DNA from: Lepidurus packardi
Taxonomy: Eukaryota > Arthropoda > Branchiopoda > Notostraca > Triopsidae
Length of the DNA stretch: 64,000 bases
Direction of reading: 5' to 3'
NCBI GenBank assembly: GCA_023053545.1
Contig: JAKZAN010000002.1
Location: 2,092,375 to 2,156,374 of the forward strand
Below the pieces are notes generated by a model, which was not told where the DNA came from, made no database searches, and worked only from the letters and a program-made list of their open reading frames with translations. Positions 10,949 through 23,500 of this stretch are shown here, one piece after another. The stretch's first letter is position 1. Each line of letters starts with the position of its first letter. Position numbers and translations under genes: made by a program.

Positions 10949-12190
10949 ATGGATCATCGATGGACAAGTGAGGATTTGGAGCTTCTAGAACACAATTCGA
11001 CCACTCCGTTACTCTTAGCGGATCCACATGGACTTGCATTAGACGTGAAACCCAGTGTCGGATCACTGCAGAAATCTTTGACTCGCCACAGTCGCAAACG
11101 TAAAATGTGCATCGATGAAAACTCGGATCTTTTCGACGGAACTACTGGATCCAGTAGCGATGGCAATTCCCCCAGTTCGCGGAACCGGGCGCGTAATACA
11201 AACAAGGCTGGGCGGCGCTGCAAATCCGCGATGAGTGACCTGCATTCCCAAAGGGTATTGGCCAACGTCCGCGAACGGCAACGTACCCAAAGTTTGAACG
11301 AAGCTTTCGCGTCCTTACGCAAAATAATCCCGACGTTGCCCTCGGATAAACTGTCCAAGATTCAAACTCTCAAGTTGGCTTCGCGTTATATCGACTTCCT
11401 CTACCACGTAAGTTGTGTGTTTTTGTCTCGACCCTTTCTTATTTTAGCTGGAATTTCTTGTGCATTAAATCACAGCTAAATTTATCCCATGGACGCATGA
11501 GATGAGGAACCAAGATCGCCTTTGTGTGTTTGTTCGAGATGAGCTACCAGCAGCTCGGGTTACTGTTTTGACTAACTGAAAACCACAGGACTCGCCAGAT
11601 AAATAAACACATACAGAAGCTTCCCATTCAATCCATTTGGTCCATTAAAACCCATCCATCACCCGCATATCACACCCTTTTAAGCTTTTCGTCAACAAAA
11701 AAACAGACTTAAATAAATCAAAAGTATTCAAAACTTTTTATCTAAATCCGCTATTTGATTTGCTTATGCCACGTTCAGTTGATTATTTGCTTTAACCTTC
11801 CTTTGCTTAATAGTTGCTCTTCTTGATCAGGTTATTCAGTTTGATGTTATTGTATGTTCTATTTTATATACGAAAAGTACCTCTAAAGAAGATTATGAAG
11901 CTTCCAACTGTTTAAAGTATTAAGAAATTCTTTTAAAAAAAGATTTAAAGTAAAGTTAGACGTTTCGTGCGAAATTTTCTGCTTGAAAAATAGCGTTCAT
12001 GTTGTGCCTTTCTGATTGCTTCACACAGGTTCTTCGCACGGAAGAGAACGAGAACATGGAAGACTCGGACGGCACCTCTATAACACCTTCTTCTTCCCCA
12101 AATTCGAACTGCTTCATGCCTCACGAATGCCTAAGTTACGCGTTCAGTGTCTGGCGAATGGAAGGTGCATGGAAATCGCAAACGGAATAG
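10949..12190 (+). CDS. twist: Twist, bHLH transcription factor
   Basis: Class II (Twist family) bHLH protein of the mesoderm programme; binds E-boxes as homodimer or with Daughterless/E-proteins. Two exons, 10949-11407 and 12029-12190, phase 0, 206 residues. This is close to vertebrate TWIST1 (about 202) and much shorter than Drosophila Twist. A basic nuclear-localisation-type patch RKRK lies at about residue 49. The bHLH at about 102-152 has the Twist-specific basic region [20 protein letters not shown] and helix 2 [19 protein letters not shown]. The second exon ends with the Twist/WR box [14 protein letters not shown], which is diagnostic. The 621-bp intron cuts just after helix 2, at DFLYH|V. 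The ATG is the first in frame after TTG codons. A Ser-rich spacer ([15 protein letters not shown]) separates helix 2 from the WR box. Confidence 0.96.
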
Positions 12191-14643
12191 AAAGCACAAC
12201 ATTATCGGAGGCTCTTAGCGAATTTCATCCAGATCATCGGTCTCAATAGTACAACAAAAATGGAAGTGTTGAAACTTAGCAATGACGGATTGGAGTGAGT
12301 GTGTAATGTGTGCGTGTATGTGTTTGTTAAGATGGTGAGCGTGCGTGGGCGGGTTCGGCAGAGCCCAGGCGGTGATCCATTCATCTTGGAAGGGTGGAAG
12401 GAAAGAGTTTGACAGGAGAGCATCTCTGCGTGACGGCAATGAGGATGACCTTTTCACCTTTTTGTCGGAAAAGGGACTATACAGACGGGGGGCGATATAT
12501 ACTGTCTCATCTCCCATGCAAGTCCAGCATCCAGCTGTTGCTCTTTTCCCTTGACTTTTCTTTTCGCTGATGCTAGCTACTATACCATGCACTAGACCAA
12601 CCATAGACGTTAAGAAAAGAGAACGAGAGCCAACACAGCTTCCCATGCCCATCTTCATTTCCTCGCCCCTGCACCTGTTCTGTCACATTCGGGTCCTTTT
12701 TTTTGGGTCGTTCGCCGAAGAATACTTTTTTGGGGGAAAGTTGAACATGGATGGCGTAAGACACACACGCAGTTGCAGGGAAGTCATTAGCGTTTTTCAT
12801 GCTGGTGACATTTGCCCTCGACTAGCGCTTTTCTGGTTACAAGGAAGAGGGAGAGGGGGGTTGGCTAAGAAATAATGACTTCGCGCTTGGTAGAAAAAGG
12901 GGGGCTCTAGTTAATGTGCAGAGGAAGAACCTCTTCGCAAGATTGGAATTCCTTTCGGAAGCTGGAGAGTTTTTCGGTTGGGGAGAAAAGCGCAGTCAGT
13001 TTCAGTTTGAAACAGACAACGACAGAACAGGAAATGAAATTACTGATGACCACAGTGGGTGTTTCAACTTCTACACGTGCTAGCCCCCAACTTCCTGAAC
13101 ATCCTGAACTTAACGTCTCTGGCGGGGGAGTTTTAGTACTCACCTTTTTCTTTGTAGTTTTTTTTTTTTTTTGGTCTTCTTCCTTTGTTAAGCTATTGTT
13201 TATGTTATTGGAGTTTCTTGAGCGCTCAGGGAAATGCGTGTAAGGTGATTCGATCGAGAGGTCGTTGGTAATATATGTAAATACATGAATGATATTTTGC
13301 ATAACGTTGTTTGTGGAATTTATTATTCTCGGTTGATGTAGGGGGAAACGTAGAGGAAATGGATGGAAATTCCTAGAAAACGAGACAAGGTTAATGAATG
13401 AGTGTGACAGTTCTTCATTATCTATAGAGAAGAAGACGAGTTGGGGACCTGCGTCTCGAATTACCTTCCTACAATGATGGTTATAATCGCTACGGGAAGA
13501 AAGGAATGGGCTTGTTTTTAGAAATGGAGAACGGTAAAAAAAATAAAATATATATTTTTCTGCTTTGACGAAGTTAACACCACTCCCTAAAACAAGGACT
13601 AGTCTTGTTCTTTTTTTCACGCTTTTTTGACCTAAGTTATCTTCGAAAAGTTCAAGCACGAACAAGTTTAAAAGTTATTTTGAAAATACGAATAAGTTAA
13701 AAAACATACTCTAACTCGAAAAAAGTTTAAGGTTTACTTCTCAGTTTGAGTTATTGCCGTAGAAGCTTATTCGTCTTTCGTAACACTAATGGATGGAGGT
13801 GAACTTTTCATTAATGCTGTGAAATAACTGTTTAATAGCTAAATTAAGTTTTCTTCAATATATTTCACTGTTCATGATTAATCCTGTCTTATCCAAATCA
13901 ACAGTTGGTTAGCATTATATCTGATTTGAAAAAGATTCCGTATTATTTCGTAAGTATCGATAATTTCAGTCGTCGACTTTTTATCAATTTTCCTGATCGA
14001 TTTCGAGTCTCCAATTCGGATATGATTTCATGCAATTTTGTGGAAGAGAAACTTTGCAAGTTTAATTTTACGAAGTAGGAACTTAATGTAATGAACGGCG
14101 AATCAACAAATCATTCTTTCTATCGTTTTTTGTCAAATTAGCATCCAAATTACGTTTACTTGGAAGCTCTACAATCGTAATCGGCATTGTTGGAAGGCCA
14201 CAGAAATGAACAACTTCCTGTTGATTTTTCACCCTAGAAATAAGAACAAATTACAATAAAAACAGAAAACACCGTACGTTTTACTGGGTTGACAAGTCCA
14301 GCATTTCTATAAGAAATACACGGCTTTCGAAAGTTTACAATAAAAAGACTTTACACACTCAACTCGTTTGTCCTCCTTTACACTTTTTACACGGCTAAAA
14401 TACTCGCTCTTAGTTTGGAGCGAGCAGCAAACAATAAATCATTTGGCTTCTACTTTTGATTATATATCATATCAGTCGCTCCCGGCAACAGAAGGAGAAA
14501 ATGTATGTACGATAACACTGGTTTCTTCCTTTCCCCCAGCAATACCTACCACCTTTTCTTCGCATCGGAAAACGCGCCGTTTTCTACAATCTGATCTGTA
14601 GTTTGCGCATCACGGCACATATCTTGTGCTTTACAAGAGCAAG
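12191..14643. other. Intergenic, 3' flanks of twist and Keap1
   Basis: About 2.45 kb between the convergent 3' ends of twist (+) and Keap1 (-). It has a 14-T run near 13158, G-rich patches near 12850-12900 and AT-rich DNA after 13550. Open frames of 100-250 codons on either strand (for example 12907-13665 minus) have low-complexity, unfamiliar translations and no splice support. I see no further gene, tRNA or repeat family. Confidence 0.45.
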
Positions 14644-17148
14644 TCACATGCAGTGTCCTAAACTTTTGGACCGCTCTTCGATCCCCCTATCGGTGTGCGC
14701 CAAACACGGCGGACAGAGCACAGCTGTGGCATGACCTGATCTCTGACAAGTCAAGGACACAGCTTCACTCCACTGGTTAGTCGCTGGATCATACACTTCC
14801 ACAATGTCCACAAAATTCCTCCCATCATATCCACCTAAGACAACAAACCTCAAATTATTCCATTGCTTTCCTTGCATTTAAAGTTCCTCGAATTATTACC
14901 CATGGCATAGAGTTTTCCTTCTAAAACGGCCAACGTTAACGCACTTCGGGGAGCTCTCATAGGTGTGATACACGTCCAGGTATTCGTTTCCGTATCGTAT
15001 CGCTCTAGTACATCCAGTTGAGCTGCTCCATCATGCCCTCCAGCTACGTAAATGTACTGTCCCAATGCTGCCACTCCTATGCAACGAAAAACGATTACAA
15101 TCATTCCTAAACCACAACTTTACTTAAATTACTCTCATTTTTGTCACATTTTCCTTTAGTATACCAACGTAAGTGTATGTTCACTTCTTTTCCATTACTT
15201 TTAGTAGTAGTAGTTTTAATCATTTATTTATTATTAATTATTATGACGAAATACAGATAGTAATATTCCATAAAATTTATGTTACCAGCTCCGCTTCGTT
15301 TATATCGCATGGAAGCAACGAAATTCCACTCATCTTTTTCGGGGTGATAACACTCGACTGAATCCAATCTTAGTTGTCCATCAAACCCACCCAATGCGTA
15401 CAACAATCGGTTTACCACCACCACACTAACTCCCATTCGTTGCACTGCCATTGGCGCTATCATGGTCCAAGTATCAGTCTCGGGATCATATCTGAAAAAG
15501 TGAAAGAATACGCAAATTGGATTCCAAATTTCTAACGTTTAACGATTCCGACAACGGAATTTCACCTTTCTGCTGTACAATGATGAGTCTTGCCAGCAGA
15601 CCCACCCAAAGCATACAAGAATCCGTCCATTACAGCTACTCCGAGTCGATTCCGGGCCAACAACATGGAGCATCTCGAGGTCCATCGGTTTGTCAGTGGA
15701 TTGTAGGCGTCCACAGCCCCAGAATCAGCATTAGAATCCGGAAAGTTTTTGCGACCGCCCACTGCATAGAACAAGCCTCCCAGAAAGGCTCCGCCCAGTC
15801 CAGATCGAGGCTGGGGAAGCTTGGCTAACTGCGTCCAGCACTTATCTTCCAGGCTGAAACACTCCATGACGTCCAGCGAGTGACGGAGGTAGCCGCCTGC
15901 TGTGTAAATGACGCAAGGCGCCGAAGGCGTACGTTCTTTCACACAGGGGGGTTTGTGCAGACTGAGATCTTGAAAAATTTTTGCCAAATACTCTCGACAT
16001 GCGGGCATTTTCTTCAACAAGTCGCAGTTTTTCATCTGGTCCCTCAGGAAGGATGGAGGCAAGTACTGGCAACGGACAGCTCCCAAAATACGCTCCATTT
16101 GGGGACGTCGGTTTTCTTCGTCGTACCGGACCCACTTTAGTACGGCGTTGTACACGTCTCTTTCTTCGTGGACGTTTAATTCGTCGCGTTTAATCAGCGT
16201 TACGAGTTGGCAGGCTGATAACTGTAGAAACTCTTCTTCCTGGCACGCCTGATGAATAAAACAGCATGTTATGGGGTCTGTTTTTCTTAAAACAAAAGAA
16301 TTGGAGGAAAAAAAAGAGTACAAAGAGCGTACCTGAATGAAATGCTGCTCTATAAAACGATTGCCGGCTTTATATAAATCCATACAACCATGTTGCTGAG
16401 CAAAAGTCGCTATGCCAATGGCATTGCTAGGGTCTAACTGGGATTCTAAGAAAGTACAGCAAGCTTGGACCACTGGCATGATCTAGAAACGACAACCAAG
16501 ATTACGGACCGTTTAAGACGGGGCTTATTGTGAAACTTTATACTTGAAACATGGTAGCTGCAGGCAAAAGCTGGCAGACGAGGAGCTGGTTGATAATCAA
16601 TTCACCGGAATACATGAAGGCGAGCAATTTACCCATGACTGTGGGACACACGCCTTGAAGCTTGACCGTTTCAGCATCTTTTTCTCGCAAGCCGGACGTA
16701 AACATGGCTTTAAAGTAAGGACTGGCAGCTGCCAACACTAAACGGTGGGCATGGAAAACTTCGGGTCCAACTTCAAGATGGACGTCAGTCAGCATTTGGT
16801 TGTTTTTCATGATTAGCATCATCTTTTAATAAGGAAAAGCAAGGTTCTTAAGTATCTTATAACAAAAAAAGAAGTTAGACCCATTACGCTTACATTCATA
16901 GTATCTTTGTTGTAATTCGACATGAAAAACTTCATTTCTCCTAAGCCGGATGGCGATGTGTATGAGGTATCAATTGCGATGTCATAGGGCTTGCTATTGC
17001 TAGATGACGGAACAATATGTACATTGGAAGAGTACGGCTTAAAGCAGCGTGATATTGTACAAGAAGCAAAACCACTTCTATTTGGCTCAGGTTGCAACTC
17101 CTCTGCTTTCCGCCATCTTCCACAGGAGGAATGTACGTGTCCTTCCAT
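14644..17148 (-). CDS. Keap1: Keap1, BTB-BACK-Kelch adaptor for Cul3
   Basis: Cytoplasmic substrate adaptor that presents Nrf2/CncC to Cullin-3 ubiquitin ligase and senses electrophiles. Seven coding exons: 17148-16894, 16822-16544, 16482-16333, 16248-15566, 15491-15286, 15076-14900 and 14834-14644; 646 residues (human 624). A 3' acceptor at 17158 shows an upstream non-coding exon. BTB spans about residues 75-190 (DVHLEVGPEVFHAHRLVLA), BACK/IVR about 195-310, then six Kelch repeats, each with GG and a following Tyr/Trp. It is Keap1 rather than another KLHL protein because of LHKP, IYTAGGY, LFYAVGGRKNFPDSNADSG and HHCTAERYDPETDTW. Redox sensor cysteines equivalent to human C273 and C288 are present (AVRC and MKNC, same 15-residue spacing). 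The C151 position reads Leu, with a Cys two residues later. Confidence 0.95.
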
Positions 17149-17158
17149 ATCAAAAGAC

Positions 17159-20100
17159 CTAAAAAGAAATATAAAATCAAAATTACAAAACATGTCCCCT
17201 TACTAAATCAAGATTTATACCCAAACTGAACCCTACAATGGAAATTGACTTCTGACCTGAACTCGTCAAAAGCCACGTCTTCCCAGTTCCAAGTGAAGTA
17301 TGTTCGTCACAACAAGGAAAAGATGCAGCGTTATAAATAAAGGCGCGTGTAAGTGAAAGTAAATCACACGTACACAAACTCGAGATGCTTACAAACAATA
17401 ATAACGAGTACCTTTGTGACCAAATTTGATTTTAATTTTTGTAACATGCTTACTTTGTTGGCAGCTACCAATGAATATCACCGTCGCGTTTCCATTAGTT
17501 CCACAATAAGAAATCGGTTCTTACTTTTCATGCTGAGAAGCTCGTATCCATTCTATTCCTTGATTTAATGCTTCGTCATCTTATCACAACGCGATAAAAA
17601 AAAAAACACGTCCTGAACTGGGGAGCCGCCTACACAGCCGAAGCCCAACCGCGCTAAACGTAGCTACTCACGTCGAATACTCAAGGAGGCAGGGCTTAGC
17701 CCCAATCCGTCCTGCTTCCCGCCAAACAACTTAAATACTATGAAAAGCTGGGAGTATTACACTTTGTACTTCGACCCCCCAATAATGACACAGCAAAATT
17801 TCAAAGGAATCGCTCTTGAAAAAAAAAAAACGTTCAGCGGTTCCGATCCTTGTCGTAAGGGTGCTTAGGCAAATCCACGTAAGCGGAGGATAAACGCGCA
17901 ACTGGAGAAACCGACCCGCAAACCTCACTGGCTGGTTCGCTGGCGGAATGTTCTCATAACCACCAACTTATTCGCGCGATACGATAAGCCGGGCCAGGGC
18001 CAAGTGACTTGTATATCCCCATGGACGCATGCTAATCTATCTTAGAAACGCTTTGTACAGGCCATGTTCACGTGAACTTTCTGAGAAAGGGGATAAACGG
18101 TGGTGGAGGAAAAAAAAACGAAGGCTACGATAACCGGTAACTAACATCCGTTACTGTAAAAGTTTATTTTTTTCTACGACCATCAGATCCCAACGGCAAC
18201 GGCCATATCACAATGGTGTCTATGCGCATTTCTGTCACGGGTGACATGCAAGCTATACAATCACTAGGGAGCGTGCATGCTCTTTTATGCCTCCATAACT
18301 TGGTGCAGGCTTTTCACCGAAGACACCCCATATACATTGATTAATGAGTCAACTTGTCAGCTGACCCGTGACAATAAATGTACAGACACGCAATATACAT
18401 CCTACCCCGATCCTCTCTTGGTGCCTTGTCTTGGAAACTTTTCTATTTAAGTCAGAATAAATCCCTTATTTTTTTTAACCCACTGTCAAGCTAACCTGTT
18501 TTTCTTTTTCCTGTCCATAGCCATAGCCAACACTTTGCCTGTGTGTACTAAATTACAATAAAGAAACAGTAATTGCGATCTTATGAAGAATTTTCTTGGA
18601 TGGGGGGAAGGATAAACAAGCACACTACGGGAAGTTTTCCTTCTCCTTTAACGGGGATTAGGAGAGTTAAAACGCAAAAACACAAAAAACGCACTGGAAC
18701 CATGAAAAAGCTTGTGAAAATTTTGGCACGTGACAAAAACAGAAAAAGTACTTGCGTAAAATAGGTTTCTGCGTTTCTTTAGCGATGCAAAACAAGAAAG
18801 CTTATTATGAGAGAGCTTTTGATAACATGCATGTTGATTGATGATGGTCACGGCAACTCATCACACTTCACTTCCCTTCGCCTTCCTTCTCCCATGGCAT
18901 GAATACGATCATCGATTTCCACCTTATTCAAAAACAGAACTGAAAGTTCTACAGCAAAGGCGACCACCAGAAAAATTGAAGGAAAAAAAAAGTTGAAATA
19001 CACTTGATTAACAAAGCCTAATTTTTATATAGAACAAAAATGTCGAGGGTGTGAAATGGACATGAAAAGAGAAAATTACATATCTTTTGTCTTCCTTTTT
19101 GTTTGTTCCAAAAATTCTGTCACACACTCATTTCCACAAAACAAAGCCAACACTTCACTTCTGTACAATACCATTGTGTTTTTGTCATAACCTTTCAACG
19201 GAAAACAGACTTGCATGGTCGCCAGGGGCAACAACATCCATAGTGGTAAATATTAAGGGGGAACACTAGAAAAGCCATGGCTTGGGATTTGGGGGATCAA
19301 GCGAGATCCCAGCTTCCTTTATCTCGGGAGAGACACACACCAAACCAAAAAAAATAAAAAAAATAATGGAACAAAAACTGGGTCTGAATTAGCTCTTGGG
19401 ATAGAAAAGTGAAGGAAACGAGGCCAAAAAAGGAGCTAACTAGCAGCGGTTCGCTCTCCAAAGAAAAACAATAATAATTTCGAGGAAAAATCTTAGGTGT
19501 ACACACACTAAAGGGGAAAGAAGAGCTAATAAATTTATTTTCCATGTTTTATGCCCCAAAACGCTAACTTTGCCGTTTCAATTTGTCCGAATGTGTCCCG
19601 TGACTAGGGGTTATTTCAACCCACACACCAACATTTGCTAAAAACTTATTTTTGCATCTTTCTCTTTCTGTCTCTCGTTCTGTTTCCACTCTCGTTCCTA
19701 TCTTTCTCTTCGTGTCACATTTTGGCTTTTGCATATATGCATTTACAACCCAGAACCACAGCACTCGCTTTTTGCTTCGCCCCAAAACTATTTTTTGCCA
19801 TATTTTTTTTAAACGGACGGAACTTGCAAACAAACCGGGGACTTTTTTGTGGCGGAAAAAGACAGACGAAGTATTTAAAATGCTTTACAAGAATAAGAAG
19901 AAGGGTTTTGGCACTACGGAAAAACTCGAAAAAAAAACTAACAGAAAAAGGGGAGATGCGCCCTCGATTAGGCTTTTGCGCTGCATAATTAGCGTATGCA
20001 TAACGTAAGAGAATTCTACAAGAATTTCTCATTGGGAAAAGCGGGTTAATCTGAACAAGAGAAACGGTTTCTTTTGTTTTAGAACATAAAAGCTCTGCTT

Positions 20101-20524
20101 TGCATATATGCGGAAACATCACGCGAATTAACAGCAAAGATTTTCTTCCCCCGGCTCAAGAACTTGGTATCAGAAGGGAAAAGTAAGCCGACAGATAATC
20201 AAAAATAAAAGAGAAATTAATCTAGCAAAACATATTTGAAGGATTATACCACAGTCATACTTTCTGTAAATATCACAACATTCTTCTTTCTTATTAGTTC
20301 TGTTTTTTTCTTTTTTTTTGTCATCATCTTCTTCTTCCTTTTGTTCAGCATCATTCGAGCCGAAAAACGATTCGCCAAACAGTAAAAAAAGAAAAGCTTC
20401 CAAAAATCGCCTCTTGTTTCGTGTTGTTGTTATGCGCTTGGAGTTTCCCTTCGGGATATGTACAACGAGACGAAAATCATTTTTGGCTTGGCTTGTCTTG
20501 CTTTCTGGTTCTCTGTCTTGCATA
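17159..20524. other. Keap1 upstream region and dally 3' flank
   Basis: About 3.4 kb. The right part should hold the dally 3'UTR (minus strand), the left the Keap1 promoter and its non-coding first exon (minus strand). At 18066-18077 there is a perfect palindrome GTTCACGTGAAC with a CACGTG E-box; another CACGTG lies near 18727. An AP-1-type TGAGTCA is at 18345-18351. The rest is AT-rich with A and T runs. Open frames of about 120 codons near 19635-20520 are low-complexity and not convincing. Confidence 0.4.
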
Positions 20525-23500
20525 TTAATGTTGGCGCAGACTAAACTGCCAAGTTGCCCAGCCTGTCAGGAGTGCTATGACGAGCAAAGTACGCGAAGTG
20601 GCAGTAGCGGAAGCTGGACCGGAGCCCGAGCCAGGTACGCCAGCCACGGTGGGCGTGGCATTGTCCTCAAAACCGATGTCTGAGCCCGCTTGTTTCACTC
20701 TAGGTGATCCTCCTTCGTTGTCGTCCTCGTCGTCAGGCCCGTAGCCTGATCCTGAGCCCATGGCATTGCGTCCGTAGCCGTCTCGATCTTCTCCTTCCAT
20801 GAAATCCCGGCCAGTATCTCCGCCAGCGTGAGAACCATGTCCGGAACCCGAGCCGAAATCTTCCATAACGAGCGAATCCGGTTCCGGCGACAGAATCGTC
20901 TTACTTACCAAACCCTGCAAGATAAAAAAAATACAGTAAAGTTAATAAAATAAAAACAAAATACCATACAAAAAGGAAATTAGGATCTGTTATAAACTCA
21001 TACATAATTCATTAGCAGTTCTCGCGCTACCCCTTTCTCATACCAAAACTGGATGCAAAAACACTCTCCGTGCAAAACTCTCTCTTCTCCCTCTTTCGCA
21101 ACTTGTTTTCGTACGCGCAAAAAAGAAAAGACATGACACGAAACGACTCTACTGAGCTTGTTTCCTTTCTCTCTTAGAGGGCAAAAAATTCCAAACCTGA
21201 ACCGGAAAAGCATATGTCGAAATTTGGTATGATTCTTGTCGTGTAATTATTCTATATCCTTGTAATAAAAAATTGAATTTTATTCCAAGTTTGTCTAAAC
21301 AGGCGTTCACGAGTTGTTGGCATGCCAACGTTTGGTTACGACGACACGATCGTGTCTTGCTTTACATGACTTGTTACCATGGTTACTATTTATGCTATGC
21401 TTAAAGGCACACTAAACAAAGCTTTCGGTACTACGACACGTTCGTGACGTCAAAATAGAAAGCCGAGCGAGTCTATTATTTGAAATTCCCTTTTGTTAAT
21501 AGCTTGGCTTATGAACTATTTCGCGCAGGATGCAAAGAAGCATCACCATACAAAACTAGATAATGTACTCTACTTTATGAAGATAATTTGTTGGCTTTGA
21601 TAAGCAAAAGTTGCCAAGTGTTGCTCTTTAAGTCGCTGTTTTTCGTTTTTAACGCTACTGTAAAGCGATGAAAGAAAAACGGGCCAAAGGTGAGACTGCC
21701 AAGTCTAATTTTAACTCAGCTTGCTTCCTTCCCCCAACGTCTCCCCTCAGACTTAAGGCTTTATAACGCTCACCAGCTTATGACTGGCGAGTGTGTCGTA
21801 TAGCTGTGTCTTGTCATGTAAAGTTTAGAAACATCCTTCACGCGCCTTTGCATCCAACTTCAGCTACAGCTTCAGATTCTAGACACCGCAGACAGACAAA
21901 ACTAACGAACAACTACGCCCACTTTCTCGCACCCTAAAAAAACCCCACAAACTTCTCCGGAAGTTCCCACCTTAGCAATTTAACGACTGTTAGAAACAAG
22001 TATACAAGCTATACAAACCGCATCTACAATGCTAATCTCTTCAACCAATCCAAACAAAAAGTATTAACAAAAAAGGACTCTGAAAATCTCGTATACAAAC
22101 GCCAAAAATTGCACGTGGGTTTGGCTCGGTGACAAACGACAGTCACGGTCTCTTGTATACTTTTAGACTTGTTTCTTTTGAAGGCATCTAACCTTATGCT
22201 TTGACCGTTTTTCCCTTTTATTTTAAATTTATTACGTTATTCTTCTTTCTCTCCACCTCTCAAGACCCAGGTGTGTTACGGAGAAAGGTGGGCGTGGGGT
22301 TGGTACCCCAAGGTTTTTCGCAGGCGTTAAAATTTCTTTCTCACCTGTCTCACATGTCGTAAAGCATCCGTCACATGAGCAAACTGCACGTCAGCATCGG
22401 GCCGGGTCACTTTGACTTCCGGATTGTACTTTTGGGCGCTTGTTCCAATTCCGGCGATCACTTTGCTATACCTGCAACAAAAAAAAACAAACAAATAGCG
22501 TAAGTAAACCAGGGTAACTATATGCATAACTAAATAAAAACTTTATTACAGTCCTTGTCCTTGAAAAGTTAGTACCACAAAACGTTTATACTGGCCCCTC
22601 TTCGTTTTTTGTTCAATGTGACATAAGACAAGCTCGTCAAGTGCTTTCTAACCCCCCCAGACAGGTTGTTCGTTCGAAGTATATATGCTAACCTAACCTC
22701 TAATTTGGTTTGCCCTGCAAACTAGGGCTTGACACTCTTGAACGAGGGGAATTATCTTTTACGCGAGAGGACTTGGGGGAAAGGGAAACAAAATAAAAAG
22801 CCAAAAATAAAACAAAGATATTTAGCAAAGGGAAATCTCGGGGGCGCCAAACTGGCTCGACGCTTTTTTGCTCCCCCAAAATCAATTCCAACCCTTTTTG
22901 GTTCTCCCCTAAAGAACCATGAACCCATGGAAACCCTTAAAACAAAAATATATTTATAGATATATAAATAAAAATAAAATAAAAATATATATTAAATAAA
23001 TATATTTAATTATATATATATATAAACCAAATAACAGAAAAAGCGCCTTGAAACATGTTCAACCTGTGTTGTCACTGCCTCTGACAATGTCGCTTTAAAG
23101 GGCTTGGCCACATAGCTCCGTATGCAAATCCTCACAGAGATGCAAAGGTAAATATGCAAATCACACTTCAGCCGTCAAGCCATCTTGTCAATAAACACCA
23201 ACATGAAACGTTAGCAAAAAAAAAAAAAAAAAATCCGACTCATACTTTTTTCCTTATTTTTTCTACAGAGTTGAGGAACACTTCCCAACAGAGAATGCGT
23301 GTTCAAGCGCGCGTGTGTGGAATGAACAAAAAACGATTCCAACTCTCACACCATAATTAATTAACAGGATTTTCCCCCATCAGCTCGGTATTGCGCTAGA
23401 CTGGTGGGTTTAGGTTACTATTATCGCTTGGTACCATGAAAATAAGCGTTTTCAAGGCTCGCAATACTTAAAATACCCGGTTCACTGTACCCCCTTCACC

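Noticed and set aside
12907..13665. 252-codon minus-strand open frame between twist and Keap1
   Set aside because: Phe/Lys runs from A and T tracts; nothing protein-like and no family motif.
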